From the NCBI RefSeq assembly GCF_024713945.1, contig NW_027461522.1, forward strand, positions 186,001 through 250,000: a stretch of DNA of 64,000 nt. Reading direction: 5' to 3'. Every line of letters starts with the position of its first letter. Position 1 is the stretch's first letter. Shown piece after piece: positions 38,555-50,101 of this stretch. Below the pieces are notes generated by a model. That model was given only the letters and a program-made list of their open reading frames with translations. It ran no database searches and was not told the origin of the DNA. The stretch comes from Dermatophagoides farinae (lineage: Eukaryota; Arthropoda; Arachnida; Sarcoptiformes; Pyroglyphidae). The translations under genes were made by a program, and so were the position numbers.

Positions 38555-41271
38555 ATGACTGAATTTCTGTGTCAACATTGTCACGCTTATGTATTACCAA
38601 AAGATTTTACCAAGCACTTATGCACAGGAAAAGTAACCACAAAATGGATTTGTTGCACATGTAACGACGAAATGAACATCCACTTCGCTCTAAAGCATTT
38701 TCATAAAGACGCCCCGAGCGAGCTATATATGCGTTTAGGCGAAAAAGCTAAACAAGCTTATCTACAAAGGTCATCAGAAGCAGGAAATCAATTTACTCAG
38801 GAAATTGTTCCATATGAGTCTGATAATTATTTTGAAAATTACTATGTAATAGGAGCTGAGTCACAAAAAAAAAGTGATACCAAGGATCAAAAACAGAGAA
38901 ATAGCGTTATTATCAGTTCGCCCGATAATAAACGAAGGGATAACTCGATCTCTGTCGTTAACAATAAAAGGTCTTCTGTAAAAAAAGTAATTAAATTTCC
39001 TCAGCGAATATGCGAAGGCAATCGCAATAGTTTTGAACGTATTAGAACTTTAACTTTTCCCATTGAGAGTGGCTTTAAACCCAATAAAAACCTCAAGGAA
39101 TTCTCTTATCCAGCTTTCAATTTGTCTAAAGACATTTTCAAAAATGTACCGGATCCAAAGGACTATCCATCTTTTGTTAAGCTCGAAGACTTAAAAAACC
39201 TTGAATTTACTGATTATCCTGATGTTGATTTTTTTATGACAGGACTGAAACCTGTAAGAGTACGGTCTGACCAGACTGAAAAATCTGATCGAATGATAAA
39301 TTACCCATTCAACGAAAAATCAAAAAAACATCATACCACAAATATTGGTCGACAGCGTAGCGAATTCTCAATCACTCCAGACGAAATCGCAGAAAATAAC
39401 ATAAACTTTGAATTATACAGAGAACGTCATCTATTTGGACCCGCTGATGCGTCTCGAATATTTTTAGACTACATGAAAGGAACAATGCCAGTCAAACCTG
39501 ATATCCCAAAACATAAACCGTTTTCAATTTTCCTTAATTCAGAATGCTCTAAAGACGACTTTTATCATTCGTTTAAAGACAAGTTAGAAATGCATCTTTT
39601 TGAACGCTCTTTAATGCTTGAAGACCCTGTTACATTTGATGAGAAGGAAATTTTCTCGCTGTCCGAATGCAAAAATGTATCAGCAATTGTGAAATTAAGA
39701 AATCCCGTTCCTTCTACTTTTAACATCGCCAAGTGTCAGTCGAAAGCAAAAGTTTACACGGAAACGCCAGACAGAGCGGCATTTAAAAGTAGTCAAGCAA
39801 CTCCAACCAACGACAAAAAACCTCAGCCAATAGCTATGGGTCGTAGCTATGCTTTTGCAGAACAAGTTGATTTAAAAAAAAAAACTATTGTTGTAGAGAA
39901 TGAAAACCGTTTAGCGATAACGCCTATTTTGGAAGACTACTGTCAAGACGCAGATCTCGTGGAACAAGATGAGATAGTCAGAAAAATTAGAAGACTTGTA
40001 CTTCCCAGGAATATTCATGAACTTTCGCGTGTATTCTGGGATGGTTTACTCGAATTAGACGACAGCATTTTATCACGTTTGTTCGCGGAAATGAGTGAAG
40101 AACCCGTTGAAATTAAAACCGCATATAATTTCGCAACACCTCCACTGTTGACTGATGCTAGTAGAACGCCTTTCATGCAGCTTAGTGGACAAATCCCTCT
40201 ATCTCCGAGCCAGGAAATAACTATTGCGAAACCACTTGAAGATGAAAAACCAAACAAAATAAAAAGAATGACCTGTAAACAAGAACTTCGTGGTCCATTG
40301 AACACGATAGAAGTTTTAACTTTATATAAATTCATGATCGCGAACAATGTGTTTTTGACTACTTTAACAGTCTTGTGCCAACTTCTAAAGCGTACTATCC
40401 TGCAGACGTTACCAGTTCAAGACATCCAGTAACATTTGGATATTATAACAAACTCAAGCGTCAATACAGAAAACGCGTAGCTTGTCAAACCTTGTTGTCT
40501 GACTACTTGCCAACAGAATATTTAGTATCAGATAAAAAAAGACAAAAAAAATTCGAAGAATACGTGTCTGAGGTCACTACACAAACTCAAAGCTCCGCTG
40601 GAGAGTACTCTAACACCACAGGTTCTTGCAACAAATTTTTCAATGAAACATTACTCGATCTTTCATTTCCAAGTGCAAAGTTGGCTCAACAAGATATTAC
40701 TGATATTAATAATCAATCAGTGCAAACAAGCGCTACCCAAGAGTTAGAGAATACTGATATACTAGAGCGTTCAAAAAATGCAAAATACGTCATGACATCA
40801 TTTTATACAGACGTTACAGATAAGCTAAAACAATGCTGAGTCTAATGTATTCTCAGAAAACAAATTTGATTTACAAAAGAAGAACATTTTAAGTCCTAAA
40901 ACTGACAAAACAATTTTAGAAGTTAAAGATTGTGCTGACAGTCAAATACGTGCGAAATAAAGCCGATATTGTTGAGAAAAAGAAGAACACGCTAGAAGAA
41001 ATTAAAAAAGATTCACGTTCCAGACTGCAGAGCGAACTAGTTGACGTTACAAAATTTAGAGTATGACAACCTGATTTGCATAGTCAGCAGTAACGATCAA
41101 CCTAATGATTATATTCAAAAAGACAAATACATTGTCAAGAATAGCGGCAATAAGAATGACATCTATATTAATTATTACTTAGATAGCGAAAGTAGTGATT
41201 CTTTAAACGACGAAGATCTAATTGTTTCTGAATGCTCTGACGATAATTTGGACAATAATGAGATCAATTAG
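38555..41271 (+). CDS. Zinc-finger-like protein of unknown function; frame broken four times
   Basis: The first block (38555-40432, 625 aa) starts with MTEFLCQHCHAYVLPKDF and TKHLC, a C2HC-like site, then WICCTCNDEMNIHFALKHFH. The rest is polar with no known domain. The frame then shifts near 40345 (T5 run), at about 40837, at about 40958 and at about 41063, after which coding-like sequence continues (HPVTFGYYNKLKRQYRKR; FSENKFDLQKKNILSPK; KKKNTLEEIKKDSRSR; DNLICIVSSNDQPNDY) to a stop at 41269-41271. The blocks read as one protein of roughly 900 aa. None of the breaks is explained by an intron of the local type. Either the gene is recently dead or these are uncorrected single-base errors. Confidence 0.6.
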
Positions 41272-41654
41272 TTTTTCGTCATTTAAGATTTTTCTGATAT
41301 TAAAATTTTTATCTGATATTTTTTAGTTCCAAAACTAATTATTTTTATTCAATATGAAAATCCAAAAAAATAAATAAATAAACTAAAAATTATTTATTAA
41401 GTGCTCTACTAATGACTGCAAATAGTCGGTGTAATTCAGTAATTTAATTGTTAGGAAATTTTTTGTTATTTGAGAATATAAAACTACAGTTATCAAGCGT
41501 ACTAAGCTTTATTAATATATAAAACCTAGCTTTTTATGGTTTTGGGTAACTCAAAGCCAAATCATTTTGTTTCTAAAACCAAAACTTATAAGAACAAATG
41601 TATTTCCGATAAAATACCAAAGGCGAAAAAAATGCTGTTCAAGTTATCCTAGTG
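41272..41654. other. Intergenic, nothing recognised
   Basis: About 380 bp of AT-rich DNA between the zinc-finger-like locus and the SSSSDDE repeat gene. I see no ORF, RNA gene or repeat. Confidence 0.4.
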
Positions 41655-44600
41655 ATGGTTCAACATCAACGAAAAAAAATACGAGTTAATTGTTCTTCAT
41701 CATCAGATGATGATGAACCACCAAGTGCTTTTTCTGATAACCGGAGAAATAAGAATGATATAACAAATTCGCATTTACGCAAACTAGGTGAAAATACACA
41801 GAAAATTGATGATAATCTAAATGTTGCAAATTCACGATTAGATTTTATCAAAACAGGTTCACACACAAAAAAAAATCAAATTAGCAACAATCAAGCGTCA
41901 ACTGATAATGATGGCCAAGTAATAGATACGTTCAAAGGTACAGATAAAACAACTTCAAAACATTTATTTAAACAAAACGATAATACTATAAACTTTAACA
42001 CATCATCAAGTAATGAAGATTTAATTTTACCAGTTACTAAAATTAAACTACAGAAAACTACCACTGTTCAGACCGAGTCTACTACTAAAAACAAAAAACA
42101 AAAGCTCGATGGAAAAACCACTTTTGATGTTTCGAACAACTCTAATTCTTTGTCAAGTGACGACGAAATAACTATATCTATCAAAAGTAGTTCAGCAAGA
42201 CTTTCTTACGATGACGAACCAATTAAACCCGTAAAAAGAATTGAAGCTAAATCTTCACTCCACATTGATTCTTCATCAAGTGATGATGAACTTGTTAAAG
42301 CTGTACAAAAAACTGTTTTTTAAACCTTCAGTTCTTGATAACTCCTCTTCAAGTGATGATGAACCAGTTAAACCTGTACAAAGAATTGCAGCTAAACCTT
42401 CTGTTCACAATGATTCTTCTTCAAGTGATGATGAACCTGTTAAACCCGTACAAAGAACTATTACTAAACGTTCAATTCATGATGATTCTTCTTCAAGTGA
42501 TGATGAACCCGTTAAAGCTGTGCAAAAAACTGTTATTAAACCTTCTGTCCAGAATGATTCTCCTTCAAGTGATGATGAACCCGTTAAACCTGTACAAAGA
42601 ACTGTTATTAAACCGTCAGTCCACGGTGATTCTTCGTCTAGTGATGATGAACCAGTTAAACCTGTACAAAGAATTGCAGCTAAACCTTCTGTTCACAATG
42701 ATTCTTCTTCAAGTGATGATGAACCTGTTAAACCCGTACAAAGAACTATTACTAAACGTTCAATTCATGATGATTCTTCTTCAAGTGATGATGAACCAGT
42801 TAAACCTGTACAAAGAACTGTTATTAAACCTTCAGTTCATGATGATTCTTCTTCAAGTGATGATGAACCAGTTAAACGTGTACAAAGAACTGCAGCTAAA
42901 TCTTCTGTTCACAATGATTCTTCTTCAAGTGATGATGAACCCGTTAAACCTGTACAAAAAACCATTACTAAACATTTAGTTCATGATAATTCTTCTTCAA
43001 GTGATGATGAATCAGTTAAACCTGTACAAAGAACTGTTATTAAACCTTCTGTTCACAATGATTCATCGTCTAGTGATGATGAACCCGTTAAACCTGTACA
43101 AAGAACTGTTATTAAACCTTCAGTTCATGATGATTCTTCGTCCAGTGATGAACCAGTTAAACCTGTACAAAGAACTGTTATTAAACATTTAGTTCATGAT
43201 GATTCTTCTTCAAGTGATGATGAACCAGTTAAACCTGTACAAAGAACAGTTATTAAACCTTCAGTTCATGATGATTCTTCGTCCAGTGATGATGGACCCG
43301 TTAAACCTGTACAAAGAACTGTTACTAAACATTTAGTTCATGATGATTCTTCTTCAGGTGATGATGAACCAGTTAAACCTGTGCAAAGAACTGTTATTAA
43401 ACCTTCTGTTCAGAATGATTTTTCTTCAAGTGATGATGAACCAGTTAAGCCTGTGCAACCAACTATTTCTAAATCGTCACTCCACGTTGATTATTCATCA
43501 AGTGATGATGAACTTGTTAAAGCTGTACAAAAAACTGTTTTTAAACCTTCAGTTCATGATAATTCCTCTTCAAGTGATGATGAACCAGTTAAACCTGTAC
43601 AAAGAACTGTTATTAAACCTTCTGTTCACAATGATTCTTCTTCAAGTGATGATGAACCCGTTAAACCTGTACAAATAACTATTACTAAACATTTAGTTCA
43701 TGATAATTCTTCTTCAAGTGATGATGAACCAGTTAAACCTGTACAAAGAACTGTTACTAAACATTTAGTTCGTGATGATTCTTCTTCAAGTGATGATGAA
43801 CCCGTTAAACCTATACAAAGAACTGTTATTAAACATTTAGTTCACAATGATTCTTCGTCCAGTGATGATGAACCAGTTTAAACCTGTACAAAGAATTATT
43901 ACTAAACCCTCAGTTCACGATGATTCTTCTTCGAGCGATGATGAAACCTGTTAATCCTGTACAAAGAACTGTTATTAAACATTTAGTTCACAATGATTCT
44001 TCGTCCAGTGATGATGAACCTGTTAAACCTGTACAAAGAATTGCAACTAAACCTTCTGTTCACAATGATTCTTCTTCGAGCGATGATGAACCTGTTAAGC
44101 CTGTACAAAGAACTGTTATTAAACCTTCAGTTCGGAATGATTCTTCGTCCAGTGATGATGAATCAGTTAAACCTGTACAAAGAACTGTTATTAAACCTTC
44201 AATTCACAATGATTCTTCGTCCAGTGATGATGAACCTGTTAAACCTGTACAAAGAATTGCAGCTAAATCTTCTGTTCAGAATAATTCTTCTTCAAGTGAT
44301 GATGAACCAGTTAAAACGTGTACAAAGAACTGTTACTAAACGTTCAGTTCATGATGATTCTTCTTCACGTGATGATGAACCCGTTAAAGCTGTACAAAAA
44401 ACTGTTATTAAACCTTCTGTCCAGAATGATTCTCCTTCAAGTGATGATGAACCCGTTAAACCTGTACAAAGAACTGTTATTAAACCTTCAGTTCGGAATG
44501 ATAATTCCTCTTCAAGTGATGATGAACCCGTTAAACCTGTACAAAGAATTGTTATTAAACCTTCAGTTCGGAATGATTCTTCGTCCAGTGATGATGAATC

Positions 44601-45626
44601 AGTTAAACCTGTACAAAGAACTGCTATTAAACCTTCAGTTCATGATAATTCCTGTTCAAGTGATGATGAACCCGTTAAACCTGTACAAAGAACTGTTATT
44701 AAACCTTCTGTTCACAATGATTCACCTTCAAGTGACGATGAAATAGTTTTACCGAAGGGGAAGAAATTTATAGAAGTTAATGATTTTTTCGATTTTTCTT
44801 CTAGCGACGACAAAAAGAAAAATGCCAAAGATGTCAACGCTTCTATACCTAATAGCAGAAGAAAAACAAAAAAATTAATGGTTAATGATACATCAACGGA
44901 AAAAAGCAGATAACTCCCCAAGGTTTGATGATTCTTCATCTGAAGAAGAACTTTTAAGTGCATTTGAATATCAAACTTCAGCTTCAAATCTCATCGACTC
45001 TTTATCAAATAAAAGTGATATAAGTAATGTTGCTGTCTTGTCACGTAAAAGTAAAAAAATTCGAATTTCAAACAATGCAATCAATTTATCATCAAGTTCC
45101 GACGAAGAATTCAGAAATTTGAACAACAATGAAGTTTTGGATAAAAATCAAAACCAGCGTGTTTCAACAGAATTAGAGTTAAACGAAGAAAAAAAAAAAA
45201 TGCTTAGATAATGATGTTAAAAAAGACAATCAAAAGTCGGTTACATCAAAAAAAATTAACTATTCGACTCAGATTTCAGACAATCAAATATCAGAACAAA
45301 ATTCCAATAATGCAGCGCATAAGCACCACGATCAATACGGACTCTCCCTTTCATCACCTAAAATGTCTAATTGCCAACTTAAAACGAATAACCACGGAAT
45401 ACACGCATCAAGCGATGTGCATGTAAGCAAAAAAGTATGTATTCGTGAGAATCAACGAACTTTTGACACAGAGTCAAGTAACGATCAATTTGAAACTCCA
45501 TTATCATTTCATACCCCTTTACACGACACTGCCAGCGAAACTAGTTTCACCTGTGAACAAGACGAAAATAGAGTGAAGTTAGTCGAAGAATGCAATTTGG
45601 ACGACTTCAGTTCCGAATCTGATTGA
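41655..45626 (+). CDS. Acidic-serine repeat protein, Nopp140-like layout; frame broken six times
   Basis: The ATG at 41655 opens a protein (MVQHQRKKIRVNCSSSSDDD) with no signal peptide. Its core is about 35 copies of a 24-residue unit in which an acidic cluster (SSSSDDEPVK) alternates with a basic one (PVQRTVIKPSVHDD). Alternating CK2-type acidic serine clusters and Lys/Pro-rich basic blocks is the layout of nucleolar Nopp140/treacle; the C-terminus here does not match the Nopp140 tail, so this is similarity of architecture only. Single-base shifts occur at about 42316, 43868, 43939, 44311, 44893 and 45190; each is an extra A or T compared with sister repeats or with the frame that follows. 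Bridged, the protein is about 1300 aa and ends NLDDFSSESD. Confidence 0.65.
42250..44742 (+). repeat. About 35 tandem 72-bp repeats (coding)
   Basis: Units of 72 bp (one of 69, one of 75) encode the SSSSDDEPVK plus PVQRTVIKPS motif. Variants recur in blocks, for example an IAAKPS-type unit followed by an ITKRS-type unit appears twice, which shows that multi-unit segments were copied. Individual units differ in codons TCA/TCT/TCG for the serine run. Confidence 0.9.
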
Positions 45627-45863
45627 ACTGTTGTCTGATTGCTCATATGTTCACGCGATCAGTTATTTATTTTCATTTATAACAGCTAAGTAAAAAAATT
45701 CACGCTACGCTACGTCTTTTTGCATACTTGAGATAGATTGATAAATATACAAAATGTTTATTTTATATTTAGATATGATTTAAGAAAGTTCCAAACACGA
45801 TCTTTGATAACACAATATAACAAGTTTATCTAGGAAAATTTCTTGTGCTACATACAGTAAAAG

Positions 45864-46276
45864 ATGTCAGATGCATGTGACAAAAAACACACGCTACACA
45901 AAGATTCTTTTGAAATTTCAAAAGTAGAAATAGATAAAATGCCAGAAATTCAGTCGACCGCAAATCTGATGAAGATGGAAGAAGAAAGTCAAAAGCTATT
46001 AAAGTTGAATATGAAGGGAGGCCAGAATCACAATGCAAAAAGTCAGCACAAAAGATGACCTTAAATATAAATATGGGCAGGAGAGAAGATGTCTGTGAAA
46101 CCCCATTGATACAGACACCCAATGTAACGCTAAATTCGCCTTCGTGTTTAAACCTCACGCCTCTTTCTCCGTTAATGATAAATCAAGATGCTTTGTCTTT
46201 CTCGCAGCTAGAAGAAGATTGTTTATCAGAGTGTGTGGTAAATACGCCAAGAGGCGAACTGGTCGAATGGGACTAA
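45864..46276 (+). CDS. Small unknown protein split by a frameshift
   Basis: An ORF from the ATG at 45864 (MSDACDKKHTLHKDSFEISK, 64 aa) ends at 46058. A second frame is open from about 46003 and ends at 46276, carrying VCETPLIQTPNVTLNSPSCL and NTPRGELVEWD, rich in Thr/Ser-Pro sites. The two overlap by ATGA at 46055-46058. Adding one base near the GAAGGGAGG at about 46014-46022 would join them into one protein of about 135 aa; no local-type intron does this. Two separate small genes are the alternative. Confidence 0.4.
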
Positions 46277-46563
46277 ATAAAAAACTTTATTTTCAGAGAT
46301 TAAATAATTTCCTTATTAAAACCATTGTCTAGAAAACTGTGAGCAAGTTTTCGGCGATACCCATTTGCTGCTTTGGCTAACTGTAGTATAACAGTTAAAT
46401 TTTATAAGTTGAACTGCTAAAGACATGAAGTGATCGCTCATTCTGTAAACAGCAAACAAAGTCAGTTTCAGCTTAGGCGCAGAATAATTAAAAATCCAAT
46501 ACTCCGTTGTTGGACACCACCCAGTGAGTGTGTACTAGCCAATGAACACACTAACTAAGTGTT

Positions 46564-47233
46564 TTAAATGCTTGTTAGTTTGTACCCACAACAGATGACT
46601 GGCTTCTGTTCGGTATCTTTCAGCTGAAAAGATTCTCGATAAAAGTTGTCCCGCATACTGTTATCGTTAAATTTTTCGTTTTTTTGTTTTTCTTCTATTG
46701 ACTCTGCCATAGCGAGCAAAGTATCTGACACATTTTGTTTCGAAATCGCACTGGTTTCAAAAAACAACAGCCCGTTTTCATTTGCATACTGTTGGGCTTC
46801 TTCGTATGTAACTTTTCGTAAATTTTCTCCGTCAACAAGATCTATTTTGTTTCCAATAAGTATGATCACGATTTCTGCTGGCGCAGATTGTCGCAGATCT
46901 GACAGCCACCGAGGAATATTCATGTAGCTTTGTCGCTCAGTGATGTCGTACACCAAAAAACAACCTAAAGCCCGGCGGAAATGGCTTTTTGTGATAGATC
47001 TAAAGCGTTCCTGCCCAGCGGTATCCCATATATAGAAAGACTTTTGTTTGCCCGACTTGGTATTTACGACGATCGTTTCAAACTCGATTCCAATAGTAGC
47101 TGAAGGCTTGTCAGGCAATTTTTTTTTTGCAAAAGACATAACCAAGTGTGTTTTTCCAACGCTGGCGTCTCCCAGAATAAGCACTGCAAACTCTTAATCA
47201 GGCAAACTTACGCTTGTTCATTGTGGCGTTCAT
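46564..47233 (-). CDS. Rab-family small GTPase, one tiny intron
   Basis: Exon 1 is 47233-47212 (MNATMNK) and exon 2 is 47183-46564, with a 28-nt intron (GTAAGT ... TTTGCAG) at 47211-47184. The joined 213-aa protein begins MNATMNKLLILGDASVGKTH and has all G motifs: GDASVGKT, IGIEFE (effector), WDTAGQERF, GNKIDL and ETSA. It should act in vesicle traffic. The C-terminus reads ICCGYKLTSI as written, an odd position for the prenylated cysteines; a possible 31-nt intron at 46585-46555 would end the protein at ICCG instead. The exact Rab class is not clear. Confidence 0.85.
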
Positions 47234-47397
47234 GACAGATATGATGTCTTATAGTTGTACATTTAGCGCTGCAAAGTGTGACGACTTCAAACGAATGAAA
47301 TTTTATTTCTATGATTATATTTAATCAATAAATTATTTGAACGCTTTATTTTTTTGGCAGTGCCAAAAACAATTGAAGCTGTATAACCTAAGTACAT

Positions 47398-49968
47398 CTA
47401 CATGAGATCTAAAACTAAACGCTTGAGATTTCCTTGCGCGTCTATTTTAGACAGGATATAATTAGAATAGTTATTTTGTATGTGGACACAGTAAGGAATA
47501 ATATCTGGTTCTTCGAAAATTTTTTCAATAATAATGCTGTATATTCCTTGAATGAGCGTCGACGCATCTTCTGGCAAAGAGCTCACGTCGAGCTTTTGAG
47601 TCTGGAAGTTGAATAGATCGAATAAACAAGTGTTATGGGAACATTGTTTGTGTTGCACCGATATTTCGTGCGCAAAAGTGTTTAAATTCTCTATCAAGCT
47701 TTCGCGTGTAAAGCAAGCAAAGTAATTGAAACTCATAGAAAAAAATAAATGGGTTTCTACTAATTTATATTTAACGCTGTGTATACGAGCAATACATGGA
47801 GAAATCGAGGAAAGATCGGGTTCGTAGTAAATGTTTGCCAGAACATTAGCAAGAAGCTGAATTGCATCGAGTTCTGGGAATTGGTCTAGCATTGAAGCCG
47901 AGAATATCGTTTGTTTGGTAGATATGCTGTACTTCAAGCATTCGTACCAGATTTTATATATTTCTGTTTGGTTCTTAGCTACAGAACGCGTGTATTGCCA
48001 AACATAGTTTTGATTCACGGTATAAATGAAATCAATCAGATTCATTAAACTGTTAATAAAATTTAATCCTTTCAACAATTTGCAATAATCGAGCGAGTTG
48101 GCCTTTGTGTCGATAAGGCTCAGACCCTGAATAAGAGATAGGTTGTTTATAGGGTCTCTAAGAGCTTGAATAGAGTCGAGCAAATTAGATGGCATAAAAT
48201 ATTCGTGCAAATTATCTTTGTTGCAAACATAGACATTTTCCACAACCTCAGACTCGTTCTCAATCACAGACTCTGCATTAAAAATAAGATTAGTTAGCTT
48301 TAAGACGGATTCTGACTCAATAAAATACAGTAACTGAAGCAGTACGTTTTCAATGTCAGACTTTCTTTTTGTCGCTTCGTCCCAGTTTTTAATGTTTAAA
48401 ATAAACAACGCATGAAAAAAGATTGTGACGATAAACGAGATAAAATGACCGTTTCCCTCGTTTTTGTTTTTCGGACAAATGACGGTTTGGAAAAACTCAA
48501 ACAAAACAAAAATTCGAAATGTCTCCATAGGGTTTTGAACGGGGTTAATCTTATTAGACAGATGAGCGTGAACCACATTTTCGATCTGTTCGAAAAAAAT
48601 AAATGTGAAATGATACTCGCTACTTCGTACAAAACTTCGTGTGTCAGGCGTCGGACAATTGGCGCTATTTTTATATTGCGTCAACACATTATCACAACTG
48701 CCGTTGAAAATAGAGTCAATAAGGTGTTTAATTCTTTTCTGGTAAGTTTCGATCACGTATGAATAAGAACTTGACAAACTATTCAAGTTTGAACTCAAAT
48801 GTTCCGTTAAACTGTGAAAATGGAACAAGGAACCTTCCAACAAGATTTTGCATTGGGCGTAAAAATTTCGGCGAATTTCAGCATTATTGTGGACTGTATC
48901 TAATTTAAAAACTTCGCCTCCACTCCAGAAGTAGAAATTGTACATCAGCTCTGCCCGCATAGGGATTGTACATTGATAGAGCGTGAGACAAGACAGATGT
49001 GTTGGAACTCCCTTCCACCATATCTTAAAATTTCTAATGTCATTTCGGTAAAAAAAGTTATCTAGGTAGTAGATATATTCTAGCTGTGTAAAGTTCGCGT
49101 GATAAAAAGTTTTTGAGAGCAAAAAAAGCTCCAAAGGAAATCCTCTTGTCAAATGTATAAAGACTTGATTAGAAATTGTGGTTTCAGACTGAAGATTTTC
49201 GTACTTAACTAAGAGTTGTGAGTCCAGTTTTGTTTCAGAAATGTCTTGCCTAAGCACGCTTATGACTGCTCGCGAGAACAAGAAAGGAGTGAAATAGTAG
49301 GCTGGAATCACAGCAATTTCGGCAGAGTCGATTTTCAAAGAAACGTTCGAGTCTGGGCCGAGTTTATTCAAATTAGATTGAAACAAAACGTGGTACTTTG
49401 GATACAAGAAGTTTTCAGAAAACAAGCCAAAAAGCTTGTTGATTTTAGTTGTCAAAATGTCCTTGCGTTTGTAACTGATATGGTAGTTCAATAAATGAAA
49501 ACAGATCATTTCCAAAAGAAATAACGGTTTATTCGACAGCCTAAATGTCTCAATGGCTTTGCACAAGCTAGCAGCATTCAACAATAGACAGTCTACAAAA
49601 CTAGAAATCAGATCGAAATGAGCCAAACCGACCGTCAAATTTCGCATGAAATGAACAATAATTACACACCATTGCTCGCCGATAAAGCTGTCTCCGTCTG
49701 GTTGCAGTACGACCGCATTAAGCAAGACAAACAATAGCTGAATTAAGCGACTGCAAAAATTAACAGACAAAAAAGATGAATAGGTCACAAACGTAGTAAT
49801 AAAAGCTAAAATATCAGTAATATCTGCCGAGTGTTTATTGTACAGTTCTTCCAAGTAATCATAGGTAATTTCGTCGCATTTGGCGAAAATCTCCAGCGAT
49901 AATTCGCCATACAAACTTTTTTCTTTAGCTAACTCAAGAATAAATGATATTACTGGGTTAGACGCCAT
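47398..49968 (-). CDS. Large helical-repeat protein, possibly cap-binding CBP80-like
   Basis: From the ATG at 49968 the protein has 856 aa; the frame is open upstream to about 50028 but with no ATG. It is all-helical by composition, with no low-complexity region. Several segments follow the order of the MIF4G-type domains of nuclear cap-binding protein NCBP1/CBP80: EQWCVIIVHFMRNLTVGLAH, FDLISSFVDCLLLNA, ICFHLLNYHISYKRKDILTT and LDNFFYRNDIRNFKIWWKGV. Human CBP80 has similar blocks in the same order. Similarity is weak and the call is tentative; other helical scaffolds (nuclear transport, CCR4-NOT-type) are possible. Confidence 0.45.
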   Translation of the reverse strand: MASNPVISFILELAKEKSLYGELSLEIFAKCDEITYDYLEELYNKHSADITDILAFITTFVTYSSFLSVNFCSRLIQLLFVLLNAVVLQPDGDSFIGEQWCVIIVHFMRNLTVGLAHFDLISSFVDCLLLNAASLCKAIETFRLSNKPLFLLEMICFHLLNYHISYKRKDILTTKINKLFGLFSENFLYPKYHVLFQSNLNKLGPDSNVSLKIDSAEIAVIPAYYFTPFLFSRAVISVLRQDISETKLDSQLLVKYENLQSETTISNQVFIHLTRGFPLELFLLSKTFYHANFTQLEYIYYLDNFFYRNDIRNFKIWWKGVPTHLSCLTLYQCTIPMRAELMYNFYFWSGGEVFKLDTVHNNAEIRRNFYAQCKILLEGSLFHFHSLTEHLSSNLNSLSSSYSYVIETYQKRIKHLIDSIFNGSCDNVLTQYKNSANCPTPDTRSFVRSSEYHFTFIFFEQIENVVHAHLSNKINPVQNPMETFRIFVLFEFFQTVICPKNKNEGNGHFISFIVTIFFHALFILNIKNWDEATKRKSDIENVLLQLLYFIESESVLKLTNLIFNAESVIENESEVVENVYVCNKDNLHEYFMPSNLLDSIQALRDPINNLSLIQGLSLIDTKANSLDYCKLLKGLNFINSLMNLIDFIYTVNQNYVWQYTRSVAKNQTEIYKIWYECLKYSISTKQTIFSASMLDQFPELDAIQLLANVLANIYYEPDLSSISPCIARIHSVKYKLVETHLFFSMSFNYFACFTRESLIENLNTFAHEISVQHKQCSHNTCLFDLFNFQTQKLDVSSLPEDASTLIQGIYSIIIEKIFEEPDIIPYCVHIQNNYSNYILSKIDAQGNLKRLVLDLM

Positions 49969-50101
49969 AAAATGCGGTTTCAACTCATTTCTTGCGTCTG
50001 TTAGATGAAAATTCAAATTATAAGCCAAAAATTACTACCTAATACATTTATTAAATTATAAAAGAAAGAAAAATACCCGCACGACTTTATGCACTAACTT
50101 A

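Noticed and set aside
40795-40990. Introns of 28 and 31 nt that would repair two frame breaks (at about 40813-40840 and 40932-40962)
   Set aside because: Lengths and phases fit, but the donors are GTTACA and GTGCTG and the acceptors lack a T-rich run, unlike all accepted introns here.
42335-44746. Long Leu/Met/Asn-rich ORFs in a second plus-strand frame of the 72-bp repeats
   Set aside because: They are out-of-frame readings of the SSSSDDE array, kept open only because the repeat contains no stop in that frame.
40340-45200. Euplotes-like programmed +1 frameshifting at stop codons
   Set aside because: At most breaks skipping one base of a TAA or TGA restores the frame, but in the repeat array comparison with sister units puts some extra bases upstream of the stop (about 9 nt and 22 nt away), leaving non-consensus residues between. 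The break near 40345 needs the opposite shift. Any extra base would give this pattern, so it is not evidence for programming.
49969-50040. An upstream first exon for the CBP80-like gene
   Set aside because: The frame is open to about 50028, but the nearest upstream ATG (on the minus strand near 50044) runs into TAG before any usable donor.
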